From assembly GCF_001866645.1 (NCBI RefSeq), contig NZ_MLYP01000058.1:248001-312000 (forward strand): 64,000 nucleotides of DNA. The letters are read 5' to 3'. A program made the translations under genes and the position numbers. Source of the DNA: Streptomyces colonosanans. Lineage in GTDB: Bacteria > Actinomycetota > Actinomycetes > Streptomycetales > Streptomycetaceae. Position 1 is the stretch's first letter. Every line of letters starts with the position of its first letter. Of the stretch, positions 16,924 to 26,410 are shown piece after piece. The notes under the pieces are model-generated. The model saw only the letters and a program-made list of their open reading frames with translations. It had not been told where the DNA came from and searched no databases.

Positions 16924-18078
16924 ATGCGTGACGTGCTGGACCCGCTGGTGTCCTGGTGGGCCGAAGGCAAGGCGTCGGCGTTGGCCACCGTGGTGGCCAC
17001 GCATCGCTCCGCTCCCCGTCGGCCGGGTGCTTCGATGCTGGTGGGCCCGGCCGCGGAAGCGGTCGGCAGCGTCTCGGGCGGCTGCGTCGAAAGCGCCGTC
17101 TACGACCTGGGCCAGGAGGTCCTCGCCGGAGATCGTCCAGTGCTCCAGCGGTACGGGGTGTCCGACACCGATGCCTTCGCGGTCGGGCTGACCTGCGGCG
17201 GCACGCTCGACGTGTTCGTGGAGAAGGTCGATCCGGAGACGTTCCCCCAACTGGGGGAGGTGGCCGCGGCGGTGCGGGCCAGGCGGCCGGTCGCCGTTGC
17301 CACCGTGATTGTCGGGCCACGGGAACGCCTCGGTCGCCGACTGATCGTCTGGCCGGACCGGGTGGCGGGCGGGACCGGCTCGGACCGGCTGGACGGCATC
17401 CTGTGCCAGGACGCCCGTGGCCTGCTCGACGCCGGTCGGACCGGTGTACTGCGCTACGGTACAGACGGGCCGTGCCGTAGCGAGGACAGCGAGGACCCGG
17501 ACGTGTCCGGCGACGGGCTGGAGGTGTTCGTCGAGTCCTTCGCACCGCCACCCCGGATGATCGTCTTCGGTGCCATCGACTTCGCGGCCGCCCTGGCCCG
17601 CACGGGCTCGTTCCTCGGCTATCGAGTCACGGTGTGCGACGCGCGCCCGGTGTTCGCCACCGCCGACCGGCTGTCCGGCGCCGACGAGGTCGTGGTCGAG
17701 TGGCCGCACCGATACCTCCAGGCCGAGGCGGAAGCCGGGCGGATCGAGGGGCGCACCGTGATCTGCGTGCTGACCCACGACCACAAGTTCGACATCCCCC
17801 TGCTGCAGGTTGCGCTGCGCCTGCCGGACGTCGGCTTCATCGGCGCGCTGGGTTCCCGACGCACTCACCGGGACCGGTGGAACCGGCTCATGGAGGCAGG
17901 GTTGACCGAGACCGAGCTGAAACGGCTGTCCAGCCCGATCGGCCTCGACCTGGGCGCCCGGACCCCGGAGGAGACCGCCGTGTCCATCGCGGCCGAGATC
18001 ATCGCCCTCAAGAGCGGCGGCAGCGGACTCCGGCTGACCGACCTGACGGGGTCGATCCACCCCGGTTTCGGCCGTTGA
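16924..18078 (+). CDS. XdhC/CoxI-family molybdenum-enzyme maturation protein
   Basis: The protein has 384 residues. The N-terminal XdhC/CoxI domain shows ATVVATHRSAPRRPGASM and VSGGCVESAVYD. A C-terminal Rossmann-like domain follows (MIVFGAIDFAAALARTGSFL, then a conserved ICVLTHDHKFDIPLL and FIGALGSRRTH). XdhC proteins bind molybdenum cofactor and insert the sulfurated form into xanthine-dehydrogenase-type enzymes. Here the obvious client is the hydroxylase at 10016-13769. It is 48 bases downstream of nicE with a GGGAGTGA ribosome site. Confidence 0.9.
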   Translation: MRDVLDPLVSWWAEGKASALATVVATHRSAPRRPGASMLVGPAAEAVGSVSGGCVESAVYDLGQEVLAGDRPVLQRYGVSDTDAFAVGLTCGGTLDVFVEKVDPETFPQLGEVAAAVRARRPVAVATVIVGPRERLGRRLIVWPDRVAGGTGSDRLDGILCQDARGLLDAGRTGVLRYGTDGPCRSEDSEDPDVSGDGLEVFVESFAPPPRMIVFGAIDFAAALARTGSFLGYRVTVCDARPVFATADRLSGADEVVVEWPHRYLQAEAEAGRIEGRTVICVLTHDHKFDIPLLQVALRLPDVGFIGALGSRRTHRDRWNRLMEAGLTETELKRLSSPIGLDLGARTPEETAVSIAAEIIALKSGGSGLRLTDLTGSIHPGFGR

Positions 18079-18155
18079 CCGAGGGGCCACTCCCGCCGCA
18101 TTCCGACCACTGCCGCTGTCGCTCGGTCCAGCCCGTGCGTGCTTAAGTAGGCCCC

Positions 18156-18635
18156 ATGACCGACCAGATCCCAACAGCCGAGACCACGCCGGAGATACCG
18201 GCTGCTCTGACCGCCGCGCCCGGCTATCAAGTCCGCCGTCTCTACCAGGCATATCTCGCGGTATGGGCGCGCGACGTGGATCCGGTGCTGACCGGCCCGC
18301 AGTTCGCGGTACTGCAGGCGGTCGAAGCCAACCCGGGGCGCGACCAGCGCTCCATGGCCGCTGCCGTGTCCCTGGACACATCCACCATGGCCGATGTGGC
18401 CCGTCGACTGGAGAACCGCTGCCTGCTTGCCCGCCGCCCCGATGCCGCCGACGGCCGCCGCAAGCTGCTCTACCTCACCGACGCGGGCAGCGAGGCCCTC
18501 CGCGGGGCCCATGACCGGGCACGGGCGCTCGACAAGGTCCTCCTGGAGTCCTTCGACGAGACGGAGCGTGCACCGTTCATGGCCACGCTGCACGAGCTCG
18601 CCGACCACTGGGAGAGGCTGGCGGAGAACTCGTAG
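18156..18635 (+). CDS. MarR-family regulator, probable nicotinate-cluster repressor
   Basis: The 159-residue protein has a MarR winged helix: dimer helices, then LTGPQFAVLQAVEANPGRDQ, a recognition helix around LDTSTMADVARRLENR, and the wing RRPDAADGRRKLLYLTDAG. In Pseudomonas the nic genes are repressed by NicR, also a MarR protein that responds to 6-hydroxynicotinate. This gene closes the cluster 77 bases after xdhC in the same direction, which fits that role. A clear operator could not be located. Confidence 0.85.
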   Translation: MTDQIPTAETTPEIPAALTAAPGYQVRRLYQAYLAVWARDVDPVLTGPQFAVLQAVEANPGRDQRSMAAAVSLDTSTMADVARRLENRCLLARRPDAADGRRKLLYLTDAGSEALRGAHDRARALDKVLLESFDETERAPFMATLHELADHWERLAENS

Positions 18636-18975
18636 CACAACTGCCATGCTTTTGGGGCGAGTTCTACTCCTGCCCACCAGGACGCTGACCACCGCGAGCA
18701 CCATGCCGACCACCGCGACACCCAACGCCACCACCATGGGTACGCGACTGCCCGCACGGCGCGTCGTTGGCGGCTGCGGCCACGCGTACGGCGCGGATGC
18801 TGATTGCCGGGATTCGTACGACGGCGGCCCACATGTCGTCCATCTGAGTAAGTTCCCTCCTCTCCGTCACCGGCTGTTCAGGCAGGCTCGAAGAACGGCT
18901 CGGCCACGGCATCGGCCACGGTGCAGGGCCGGAATCCTGGATCGGTGAGAATTCGGTACAGGAACGACGTGGCGG
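18636..18975. other. 340-bp gap with no supported gene
   Basis: Short open frames exist on both strands, including a hydrophobic minus-strand stretch near 18670-18737. None has a convincing start, ribosome site or family resemblance. I see no strong hairpin after the MarR gene. Confidence 0.4.
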
Positions 18976-19932
18976 TCAGGAAGCCGGGTCGGTCACGCGG
19001 AGCACGAGTTTGGTTCCGCCGGTGAGGCCCCTCGAGGACCGGTCGAAGGCGCCGGGGCCCTCATCAAGGGGAAGTACCTCCGTGGGCAGGTCGAGTGCGC
19101 CGTCGCAGAGCTGGCTGGCGAGGACAGCGAGAGTCTCTGCGTCCGGACGAACGTAGAGATCGGCCGAAGCGAGTTCAGCGCTCGCGGCCGGGGCGTCCGA
19201 GGTGATGGAGCACAGCCGACCACCTGGGCGGACAAGTTCCCCGGCGGTGGCGGCCGTTCCGGGAGCTGCGGCGAGCGCCGCATCGAAGACACGCCCGACC
19301 TCGCGCGGCCAGGCGGGGCGCTGGTAGTCGATGACCTCTGTCGCGCCCAGGCGGCGCAGCCGGTCAAAGGAGCGGGGGGACGCCGTCGCCGTCACATGGA
19401 CTCCGGCCGCGAGCGCGAGTTGCAGGACGAGGGCCCCGGTCACTCCCGCTCCGTTCGTCACCAGCAGGTGCATGCCGCTGGACAGGTCCAGCCAGTCCAA
19501 AGCCTGACAGGCGGTCAAGCCGTTGACGGGAAGGGCCGCCGCCCGCGCCGGGTCCAGGCCTTCGGGCAGAGGTGCCGCGTCCGCGGCTCGCAGCAGCACC
19601 TGCTCGGCCCACAAGCCGCTGTGACCGGGCAGCGGAGCACTGTGGGCCAGCACCAGGTCACCCACGGCAGGGGCCGTCACATTCGGCCCCATGGCGACGA
19701 CACGACCTGCGCCCTCCACCCCGAGGGCCGCTGGAAAGCGCAGGCCCACGTCCCATCTACCGGAGGCAAGCAGCCGGTCCCAGGGGCCGACCCCAGCGGC
19801 CAGGACGTCGAGCAAGATCTCGCCTGGCCCGGGTGACTGGGGCCTGGGCAGCCGTAGCGACTGGACCGGACCGGACATTTCGGCGACCCCGCAGGCCCGC
19901 ATCTGTGCATCAGCTGGCTCCGACTGCGGCAT
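18976..19932 (-). CDS. MDR-family NADP-dependent oxidoreductase (quinone oxidoreductase-like)
   Basis: The 318-residue protein is a zinc-less medium-chain dehydrogenase/reductase. The N-terminal GroES-like domain has GVGPWDRLLASGRW and the ALGVEGAGRVVAMG loop. The Rossmann domain has LLVTNGAGVTGALVLQLALA and the NADP-side segment RLRRLGATEVIDY. The catalytic zinc ligands of alcohol dehydrogenases are absent. It probably reduces quinones or activated alkenes. It is transcribed divergently from the GH20 gene at 20020, and the shared intergenic region holds a possible DasR-type site. Confidence 0.85.
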   Translation of the reverse strand: MPQSEPADAQMRACGVAEMSGPVQSLRLPRPQSPGPGEILLDVLAAGVGPWDRLLASGRWDVGLRFPAALGVEGAGRVVAMGPNVTAPAVGDLVLAHSAPLPGHSGLWAEQVLLRAADAAPLPEGLDPARAAALPVNGLTACQALDWLDLSSGMHLLVTNGAGVTGALVLQLALAAGVHVTATASPRSFDRLRRLGATEVIDYQRPAWPREVGRVFDAALAAAPGTAATAGELVRPGGRLCSITSDAPAASAELASADLYVRPDAETLAVLASQLCDGALDLPTEVLPLDEGPGAFDRSSRGLTGGTKLVLRVTDPAS

Positions 19933-19953
19933 GACACCTCCGGGGAGGGCGCG

Positions 19954-19969
19954 AGTGGTCTATACCTCA
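19954..19969. promoter_or_regulatory. Partial DasR-type operator upstream of the first GH20 gene
   Basis: AGTGGTCTATACCTCA keeps the left arm and most of the centre of the Streptomyces DasR element (consensus about ACTGGTCTAGACCACT) but its right arm is degraded. It lies about 50 bases before the GH20 start. DasR represses chitin and GlcNAc utilisation genes, so control of this hexosaminidase is plausible. Confidence 0.5.
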
Positions 19970-20019
19970 CGTCGGGGTTCGGGTATACGTTGTTCGATCC
20001 CGCCCAAAAGGAGGTCAGA

Positions 20020-22392
20020 GTGAGCATAAATCAACATGCGTCTCGACTGATCAGAGTGTTGGTGCTCGGGGTGTTCGTATCCTTCCTGGCAGTCCCATCA
20101 GCGGGTGCCGAACCCACCCCAGCGACAACCGACCGCAACGCCCGGCCCGCCGTGGTGCCCGCCCTTCAACAATGGCAAGGCGGAACGGGTCAGTTCCAGC
20201 TGCGCAAGAACAGCCGGATCGTGCTGGCCAAGAAGCAGGTCGGCCAACTCGACGACCAGGGCGCGCAACTCTCCACCGAGATCCAACAGGTGACAGGGCA
20301 CAAGCTGGACGTCTCCCCCCGGGTCCCACAAGACGGCGACATCGTCCTGTCGATCGACCCCTCCCTCACCGACGCGGCGGGTGGCGCCCGATTCGCCGAG
20401 GAGGGGTACATATTCACGGCCAGCGACCGCAACGTGACAATCGCCGCGCCGACGGAGAAGGGTGTCTACTACGGAACCCGCAGCCTGCTGCAGATCCTGC
20501 TCCTCGCAGACGGTCGCGATTCCGTCCCCGTGGGCACGGCCGTGGACTGGCCCAACTACAAAGTCCGCGGGTTCATGCTGGACGTCGGGCGGCGGTTCTT
20601 CACCCCCGACTACATCCGCGACTACCTGCGGGTGATGGGCTGGTTCAAGCTCAACGAGCTGCAGCTTCACCTCAACGACAACGGCTTCCCGCGTGGCAGG
20701 CCCTGGAGCCAGGTCGAGGCCGGCTTCCGGCTCAAGACCGACAACCCCGAGCTGGCCGGGCTGGCTTCCAAGGACGGGGCGTACGACCGCGCCGACTGGG
20801 ACTCCTTCGAGGACACCGCCGCCGCGAACGGCGTCACGATCATCCCCGAGTTCGACGCGCCCGCCCACTCGCTGGCGTTCACCCGGTTCCGCCCGTCGCT
20901 CGGCCTCAACAACGGCGATTCCGACCACCTCGATCTGTCCAAGCCCGAGACCACCGCGTTCATGAAGTCGGTGTTCGACGAGTTCGTGCCCTGGTTCCGT
21001 AGCCCCGACGTGCACTTCGGTGCCGACGAGTACACGGTGGACAAGCCCCGCTACAGGGACTACTTCAACGAGATGGCCGCCCACATCCGCTCGCTCGGCA
21101 AGCATCCACGGGCCTGGGGCAGCCTGTCGGTCATGGCGGCCAATGCCGACGGTTACGACCGCGACGTGACCATGAACAGCTGGAACAACGGCTGGTACGG
21201 GCCGCAGGCGCTCAAGCGGGACGGCTACTCCTTCATCAACACCAATGACGCCCTGCTCTACATCGTCCCCTTCGCGGACTACTACCACGGCCACGGGCTG
21301 GACGGGAAGTACCTCTACGACCAGTGGGAGCCGAATGTCTTCCCCGACGGGCAGAGCGTGCGCCCCGGCGACCCGCAGTTGCTCGGAGCCATGTCGGCGG
21401 TGTGGAACGACCTGACCCTGGACAACTACTCGGAACTCGACGTGCACAGGCTGGTCGAGCCCACGTTCGGCACGCTGGCGCAGAAGATGTGGAGCGGAGC
21501 CAAGGCCGACGTGCCGTACAGCACCTTCCTCGACACGGTCCGCAAGCTCGGCGTGGGCACCGGACTGACGAAGGTCTCCACCACACTCGCCACGCCGGCG
21601 TCAGGAGAGGTGAGCCTGGGCAAGGAGTCGACCGCCTCCGCCGGTGAGGCGGCCGCGGCCTTCGACGGGGTGCGCACCACCACGTGGGCCAGCGGTCCGG
21701 GAGACGAGGCATGGCTGCGGGTCAACCTCGGCAAGCCGGTCGCGATCAGCAAGGTCGAGCTGGACTGGGCGCCCGCCTACGGGCGCGACTACGAGGTCCA
21801 GGTGTCACGGGACGGCGAGAACTGGACGACCGTCGCGAGCCGTACCGGCCGCGACGCCGCGGGAGTCGACACTCTGACGTTCGAGCCGGTCACGGCACGG
21901 CACGTACGGCTCGTCGGCACGCAGGCGGACAAGAAGCAGAACGGGTACGCGCTGTGGAGCATGCGTGTCTTCGAGGTGCCGGACCTGGCACTGCACCGGC
22001 CGACCATCGCGTCCTCGTCCGAAGTGGCAAGTCTGGGACCGGAGAACGCCACCGACGGCGACGGGAGGACCCGGTGGGCCAGTGCCTACCGCGACGGCGA
22101 ATGGATCCAGGTCGACCTCGGTTCCCCGCAGACCGTCCAGCGTGTCCTGCTCGACTGGGAGACGGCCTCCGGCCGCGACTACGACATTCAGGTCTCCAAC
22201 GACGCCGCTGACTGGACGACGGTCGCTTCGGTTCGCGACAAGCCGGCCGGCGCCCGCGTCGACGAGCTCACCTTCGCCCCGGCGACCGCCCGGTACGTGC
22301 GGATGCAGGGCATCAAGCGGGCGACCGGCTTCGGCTACTCGCTGTGGCGCCTGGAGGTTCACTCCATGAGCCCGGAGCCCGACCCCGCGTAG
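20020..22392 (+). CDS. Secreted GH20 beta-N-acetylhexosaminidase with two F5/8-type C domains
   Basis: The 790-residue protein runs from the GTG at 20020, behind AAAGGAGGTCAGA. An N-terminal signal peptide (VLVLGVFVSFLAVPSAGAEP) is followed by a GH20b-like domain (about 60-170) and the GH20 barrel (about 175-510) with catalytic Asp336-Glu337 in HFGADEY. Two F5/8-type C (CBM32-like) domains end the protein, each with a W.S/W.ASA...W..V.LG pattern. It should release terminal GlcNAc or GalNAc outside the cell, with the C domains binding glycan. It begins an amino-sugar glycosidase locus. Confidence 0.9.
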   Translation: MSINQHASRLIRVLVLGVFVSFLAVPSAGAEPTPATTDRNARPAVVPALQQWQGGTGQFQLRKNSRIVLAKKQVGQLDDQGAQLSTEIQQVTGHKLDVSPRVPQDGDIVLSIDPSLTDAAGGARFAEEGYIFTASDRNVTIAAPTEKGVYYGTRSLLQILLLADGRDSVPVGTAVDWPNYKVRGFMLDVGRRFFTPDYIRDYLRVMGWFKLNELQLHLNDNGFPRGRPWSQVEAGFRLKTDNPELAGLASKDGAYDRADWDSFEDTAAANGVTIIPEFDAPAHSLAFTRFRPSLGLNNGDSDHLDLSKPETTAFMKSVFDEFVPWFRSPDVHFGADEYTVDKPRYRDYFNEMAAHIRSLGKHPRAWGSLSVMAANADGYDRDVTMNSWNNGWYGPQALKRDGYSFINTNDALLYIVPFADYYHGHGLDGKYLYDQWEPNVFPDGQSVRPGDPQLLGAMSAVWNDLTLDNYSELDVHRLVEPTFGTLAQKMWSGAKADVPYSTFLDTVRKLGVGTGLTKVSTTLATPASGEVSLGKESTASAGEAAAAFDGVRTTTWASGPGDEAWLRVNLGKPVAISKVELDWAPAYGRDYEVQVSRDGENWTTVASRTGRDAAGVDTLTFEPVTARHVRLVGTQADKKQNGYALWSMRVFEVPDLALHRPTIASSSEVASLGPENATDGDGRTRWASAYRDGEWIQVDLGSPQTVQRVLLDWETASGRDYDIQVSNDAADWTTVASVRDKPAGARVDELTFAPATARYVRMQGIKRATGFGYSLWRLEVHSMSPEPDPA

Positions 22393-22496
22393 CGCGTGAG
22401 GACGCGCCGATAGTCCTTGTTCATCGGGCCTTTCTCTGGATTCGGACCGTATCTGTCCGACACCAGAGGTGGCTTCCTGTCCCCCGGAAGCTGTGT

Positions 22497-22694
22497 GTGA
22501 GACGACGTCGCCGACACCTGCTACGAATCACCGGGCCCGCCGTAACGGGCGCCCTGGCACTGCTCCTTAGGGCAAGCCCATCGACCGCCTCCGCATCCGA
22601 CAACGCCTGAACCGACCGCTGCACCGGCGACTACGCCTCGCTGGAGAAGCACCCCACGCCGAAGTGGCTCGATGACGCGAAGTCGACGAGCTGA
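22497..22694 (+). pseudogene. 5' remnant of a secreted GH29 alpha-L-fucosidase
   Basis: A GTG at 22497 opens a signal peptide (RITGPAVTGALALLLRASPS, then ASASDNA) that meets TGA at 22608. The same frame then continues as TGDYASLEKHPTPKWLDDAK, which closely resembles the start of the catalytic domain of GH29 alpha-L-fucosidases, and meets TGA at 22692. The rest of the gene is absent. It sits between GH20 and GH84 genes, as expected for a glycan-degrading set that has lost its fucosidase. Confidence 0.55.
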
Positions 22695-22829
22695 GCTGAA
22701 CCCGCGCCGCCCGCATGTGGCGCACCGGTTCGCTTCGGCCCCTTCCGATCCCTCCGTTTCGACCCTCTTGACAGGTACACCACCGGCGGTGACGTGCTGA
22801 TCGCCGCCGGTCCGGACCACGGAGATCCC

Positions 22830-25229
22830 ATGAGAAATCGCAAGATCACTTCCAGAGCCTGCCTCGCGCTGGCCACGACCCTCGGCGTCGGTGCGCTTCT
22901 GCCCGTGCCCGCGGCCCATCCCGCGTCCGCATCCTCTGTTCAAGCGCCTGTCCCCGTGGTGTCACCGACCCCGCAGTCACTCGTCGGCAGCGGTGACGCC
23001 GCCGTCGTCACCGGTCGCGTGCTCGTGGTCGCCGACGACCGGACCGACCCCGCGGCTCGCAACCGGCTCGTCAGGGAGCTCAAGGCGCACGGCGCGGACC
23101 GGGTGGACATCGTCGGTCCCGACGGGATTCCCGCGGCCGCGGCCGGTCTGCTCAAGGTGCGACTCGGCCCGGCCGAACGCCCGGACATCTCGCAAGCGCT
23201 CGGCGACACGGCCGTACCCGACAAGGCCGAGGGATACGCGCTGCGGGTCTCGGGCCGCAATCCGCACACGGAGATCACTCTCGGCGGCAGCGACGCCGCA
23301 GGCCAGTTCTACGCGGTGCAGACACTGCGCCAGTTGTTCGTCCGGTCCGACGACGGCTGGAAGGTGGCGGGCGCCCAGATCAGCGACTTCCCGTCCATGC
23401 CACTGCGCGGCACCATCGAAGGCTTCTACGGCGCGCCGTGGACGCACGCCGACCGGCTCGACCAGATGGACTTCTATGGTGACGTCAAGGCCAACACCTA
23501 TGTGTACGCTCCCAAGGACGATCCGTACCACCGCGACAAGTGGCGCGACCCCTACCCGGCGGACAAGCTGACCGAATTGGGCAAGCTGGTAGCACGGGCC
23601 GGAACCAACCATGTGCACTTCACATTCGCCGTCTCACCGGGCGGTTCGATCTGCTATTCCAACGCCGCGGACCGCAAGGCCCTCAAGGAGAAGCTCCAGG
23701 CGCTGTACGACCTGGGCACCCGGTCCTTCTCCATCCCGCTTGACGACATCAGCTACACCCGGTGGAACTGCGCTGCAGACCAGGCGGCGTTCGGCGCGCC
23801 CGGACGTGCCGCGGCAGCGAAGGCCCAGGTCGACCTGCTCAACGACCTGCAGCGGAACTTCATCGCCACCCACGAGGGCGCCCAGCCACTGCAGACGGTG
23901 CCCACGGAGTACGGAGACCTGACCGACACCGCCTACAAGCAGACCATGCGGGCCACCCTCGACCCCGCGGTCGTGGTGATGTGGACCGGCACCGACGTCG
24001 TCCCCCCGGAGATCACCAACGCGCAGGCCGACAAGGTGTCGACGCTGTTCGGACGCAAGGTCTTCGTCTGGGACAACTACCCGGTCAACGACTTCGGCAA
24101 CACCAGCGGGCGACTGCTGCTCGCGCCGTACGACAAGCGTGAGGCCGGTCTCTCGGCGCACCTGTCCGGCATCGTGGCCAACCCGATGAATGAGCCGTAT
24201 GCGAGCAAGGTCGCGGTCTTCGGCACCGCGGACTTCACCTGGAACGACAAGGCGTACGACGCGAAGACCAGCTGGCCGCGCGCGATGGCCTATCTCGCGG
24301 GCGGCGACCGCGCGGCCACCAAGGCACTGCTCGTCTTCAGTGACCTCGAGCATCTGGCGCCGACCTTCGGCAGTACCCCCTGGCAGCCCCAAGCACCCGC
24401 GCTCGCTGCCCGCGTGGCCGAGTTCTGGCGGGCGTGGGACGACGGGCGACGCGCCGACGCGCTCACCGCGTTGCGTACCTACGCGAACGCCATCGCCGCG
24501 GCCCCGGCCACCCTGCGCGGCGGAGCGGTGGAGAAGGGATTCACCGATGACGCCGCGCCCTGGTTGGACGCCACCGAGCTGTGGGGCAAGGCGATGGTCG
24601 CCATGCTTGACGCGCTCGAGGCCCGGCAGGCCGGGGACGAGACCAAGGCCGCCGCGCTGCTGGCCGATTCGCAGGATCTGCAGCAGCAAGCGCGCGCCGT
24701 CCGGGTCAGTCCGCCGCGCAACACCTGGGGCTCGGTCCAGCCCAAGGTCGGCGACGGGGTCCTCGACGTCTTCCTGGTCCAGGCCGACGTCCGGCTCCAA
24801 CTGTGGGACGCCGCGGGCGGCGGCAAGAACCTCGCCCTGGACGGCACGGCGACTGCGTCAAGCGTGGAGCAGGGTCTCGACCGGCTCGCCGCCCGGTATG
24901 TCAACGACAGCGATATGGGCACCCGTTGGGCCTCCGGCTACTCCGACAACGAATGGGTGCAGGTCAAGCTCGCGGCGCCGGCGAAGGTCGCGGCAGTGAC
25001 CCTTGCCTGGGAGAACGCCTGCGCGACGGAGTACCGGATCCAGACCTCCACCGACGGCACCAACTGGACCACCGTCTCAACCCAGCGCCCGGACACGTGC
25101 GGCAACGACGTGGTCCGGCTCACCGCGGACGAGCCGGTGCAGTACGTTCGCATGCAGGGTGTAGGGCGAAAGACGACGTGGGGCTACTCCATCTACGAAA
25201 TGGGTGTCTACGGATCCCCCGTGTCCTGA
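22830..25229 (+). CDS. Secreted GH84 beta-N-acetylglucosaminidase with F5/8-type C domain
   Basis: The 799-residue protein starts at the ATG at 22830 with GGAG just upstream; an earlier in-frame ATG at 22794 lacks a ribosome site. A signal peptide is followed by a GH84 N-terminal domain and then the catalytic barrel. The barrel contains GFYGAPWTHADRLDQMDFYG and the catalytic aspartate pair Asp305-Asp306 in SIPLDDISYTRW, equivalent to the O-GlcNAcase pair. The C-terminal 130 residues form an F5/8-type C carbohydrate-binding domain. Secreted GH84 enzymes remove GlcNAc from glycoproteins or glycosaminoglycans. A perfect hairpin follows the stop codon. Confidence 0.9.
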   Translation: MRNRKITSRACLALATTLGVGALLPVPAAHPASASSVQAPVPVVSPTPQSLVGSGDAAVVTGRVLVVADDRTDPAARNRLVRELKAHGADRVDIVGPDGIPAAAAGLLKVRLGPAERPDISQALGDTAVPDKAEGYALRVSGRNPHTEITLGGSDAAGQFYAVQTLRQLFVRSDDGWKVAGAQISDFPSMPLRGTIEGFYGAPWTHADRLDQMDFYGDVKANTYVYAPKDDPYHRDKWRDPYPADKLTELGKLVARAGTNHVHFTFAVSPGGSICYSNAADRKALKEKLQALYDLGTRSFSIPLDDISYTRWNCAADQAAFGAPGRAAAAKAQVDLLNDLQRNFIATHEGAQPLQTVPTEYGDLTDTAYKQTMRATLDPAVVVMWTGTDVVPPEITNAQADKVSTLFGRKVFVWDNYPVNDFGNTSGRLLLAPYDKREAGLSAHLSGIVANPMNEPYASKVAVFGTADFTWNDKAYDAKTSWPRAMAYLAGGDRAATKALLVFSDLEHLAPTFGSTPWQPQAPALAARVAEFWRAWDDGRRADALTALRTYANAIAAAPATLRGGAVEKGFTDDAAPWLDATELWGKAMVAMLDALEARQAGDETKAAALLADSQDLQQQARAVRVSPPRNTWGSVQPKVGDGVLDVFLVQADVRLQLWDAAGGGKNLALDGTATASSVEQGLDRLAARYVNDSDMGTRWASGYSDNEWVQVKLAAPAKVAAVTLAWENACATEYRIQTSTDGTNWTTVSTQRPDTCGNDVVRLTADEPVQYVRMQGVGRKTTWGYSIYEMGVYGSPVS

Positions 25230-25250
25230 CCTGGGTCGGATCGCGGGAGA

Positions 25251-25282
25251 GGAGGGCCGGGGCATCCGGCATCCGGCCCTCC
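25251..25282 (+). terminator. Hairpin terminator after the GH84 gene
   Basis: GGAGGGCCGG and CCGGCCCTCC form a perfect 10-bp stem 21 bases after the GH84 stop codon. Confidence 0.75.
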
Positions 25283-25730
25283 GCTGTGGTCACCGGGCCG
25301 CAGTGCGGCCCGGTGTGCGCTGCAACACCGGGGCGGCCAGGTGGACGGCGTCAACACGCTGCCGGACCGTCCAACACCAAACGGTCTCACGCACAACGAG
25401 GCGCCGAAGGCGTCGGTCGCTCTTCACAGGAGCACCCCGAGCCGGGGGTCATCCATGAGGCATCGGGGATCGGCAGGCCGCGGCTCAGCGCCCGGGGCAC
25501 GCTGCCTTCGTTTCCTGGAACCGATCGCCTGCGCAACCCAGCACACAAGTGCGGGGTGCCCTGGGGAAGTTCGACCATCACGCGTCGGCAGGCCGGCTCC
25601 GCACCCTGGGCAGGGATGTCAGCGGAGGCAGTTCGCTGGTCACTCCCTTGTGCCGCTCCAGCGGGGTGGGTCCCTTGGCGAGGATCAGCAGGACCGTACC
25701 GACGTCGGCGCCGTTTTCGAGCCCCGTATC
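25283..25730. other. 448 bp of intergenic scrap before an IS fragment
   Basis: No gene can be supported. Several frames are open because of high GC, but none shows a motif or ribosome site. The stretch ends where homology to the IS at 50326-51563 begins. Confidence 0.4.
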
Positions 25731-26286
25731 CTGACCGGAGCCCGCCTGTACGCCTTCGCCGTCATCGAGCACGCGACCTGCAGGATCCGGATCCTCGGCG
25801 CCACCGCACACCCCACCGCAGAGTGGATCGTGCAACTCGGACGCAACCTCCTCATGGACCTCGAAGACGCCGGCAGCACGGCCAGGTTCCTGATCCGCGA
25901 CCGCGACGCCAAGTTCACCGCCGCCTTCGACGCCCTCATGGCCGGCGCCGGCCTGAAGGCCGTCACCACCGGCATCCGGATGCCACGGATGAACTCCCTG
26001 ATGGAGCGCTGGATACAGACCTGCCGCAGAGAGCTCCTGGACCGCACTCTGATCTGGAACCAGCGCCACCTCCTGCACGCGCTCCGCGAGTTCGAGACCC
26101 ACTACGACCAGCACCGGCCACACCGAGCCCTCGGACAAGCCGCACCGCTACGCCCTTTCCCCGAACCGATCAACCCGCCAGCCCACATCACCCACCTGGA
26201 CGTCCGACGACGAGACCGACTCGCCGGAACCCTCCACGAGTACAGACATCCCGCTTGACCAGCCTGGATGATGTATCGGCACCCGC
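25731..26286 (+). mobile_element. 3' fragment of the integrase-core IS (copy 1)
   Basis: From the codons for LTGARLYAFAVIEHATCRI to the stop at 26258, the sequence is almost identical to the C-terminal half of the transposase at 50470-51534 and includes the DDE-type segment LIRDRDAKFTAAFDAL. The right end GGATGATGTATCGGCACCCGCA is present, but the left half and left inverted end are missing. The element cannot move by itself. It separates the GH84 gene from the second GH20 gene. Confidence 0.9.
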
Positions 26287-26410
26287 AGTGTCAGCCCTGC
26301 ACGCTGGGCCCCTCTTGTCAGTCCTGCACATTGGCCCCCGCTTGTCAGTCCTGCACGCTTCCCCCTCTTGACCGTGGCGCTCGCACGGGCCACACTCCCA
26401 TCAACTCTCA

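Noticed and set aside
15931..18381. Long minus-strand open frame (816 codons) opposite nicE, xdhC and the MarR gene
   Set aside because: It is a shadow of high third-position GC: no family motifs, rich in Arg/Gly/Asp runs, no ribosome site, and the opposite strand carries three clearly recognisable genes.
22760..22800. A DasR-type site before the GH84 gene
   Set aside because: ACAGGTACACCACC resembles the right arm but lacks two central bases; the spacing does not fit the palindrome.
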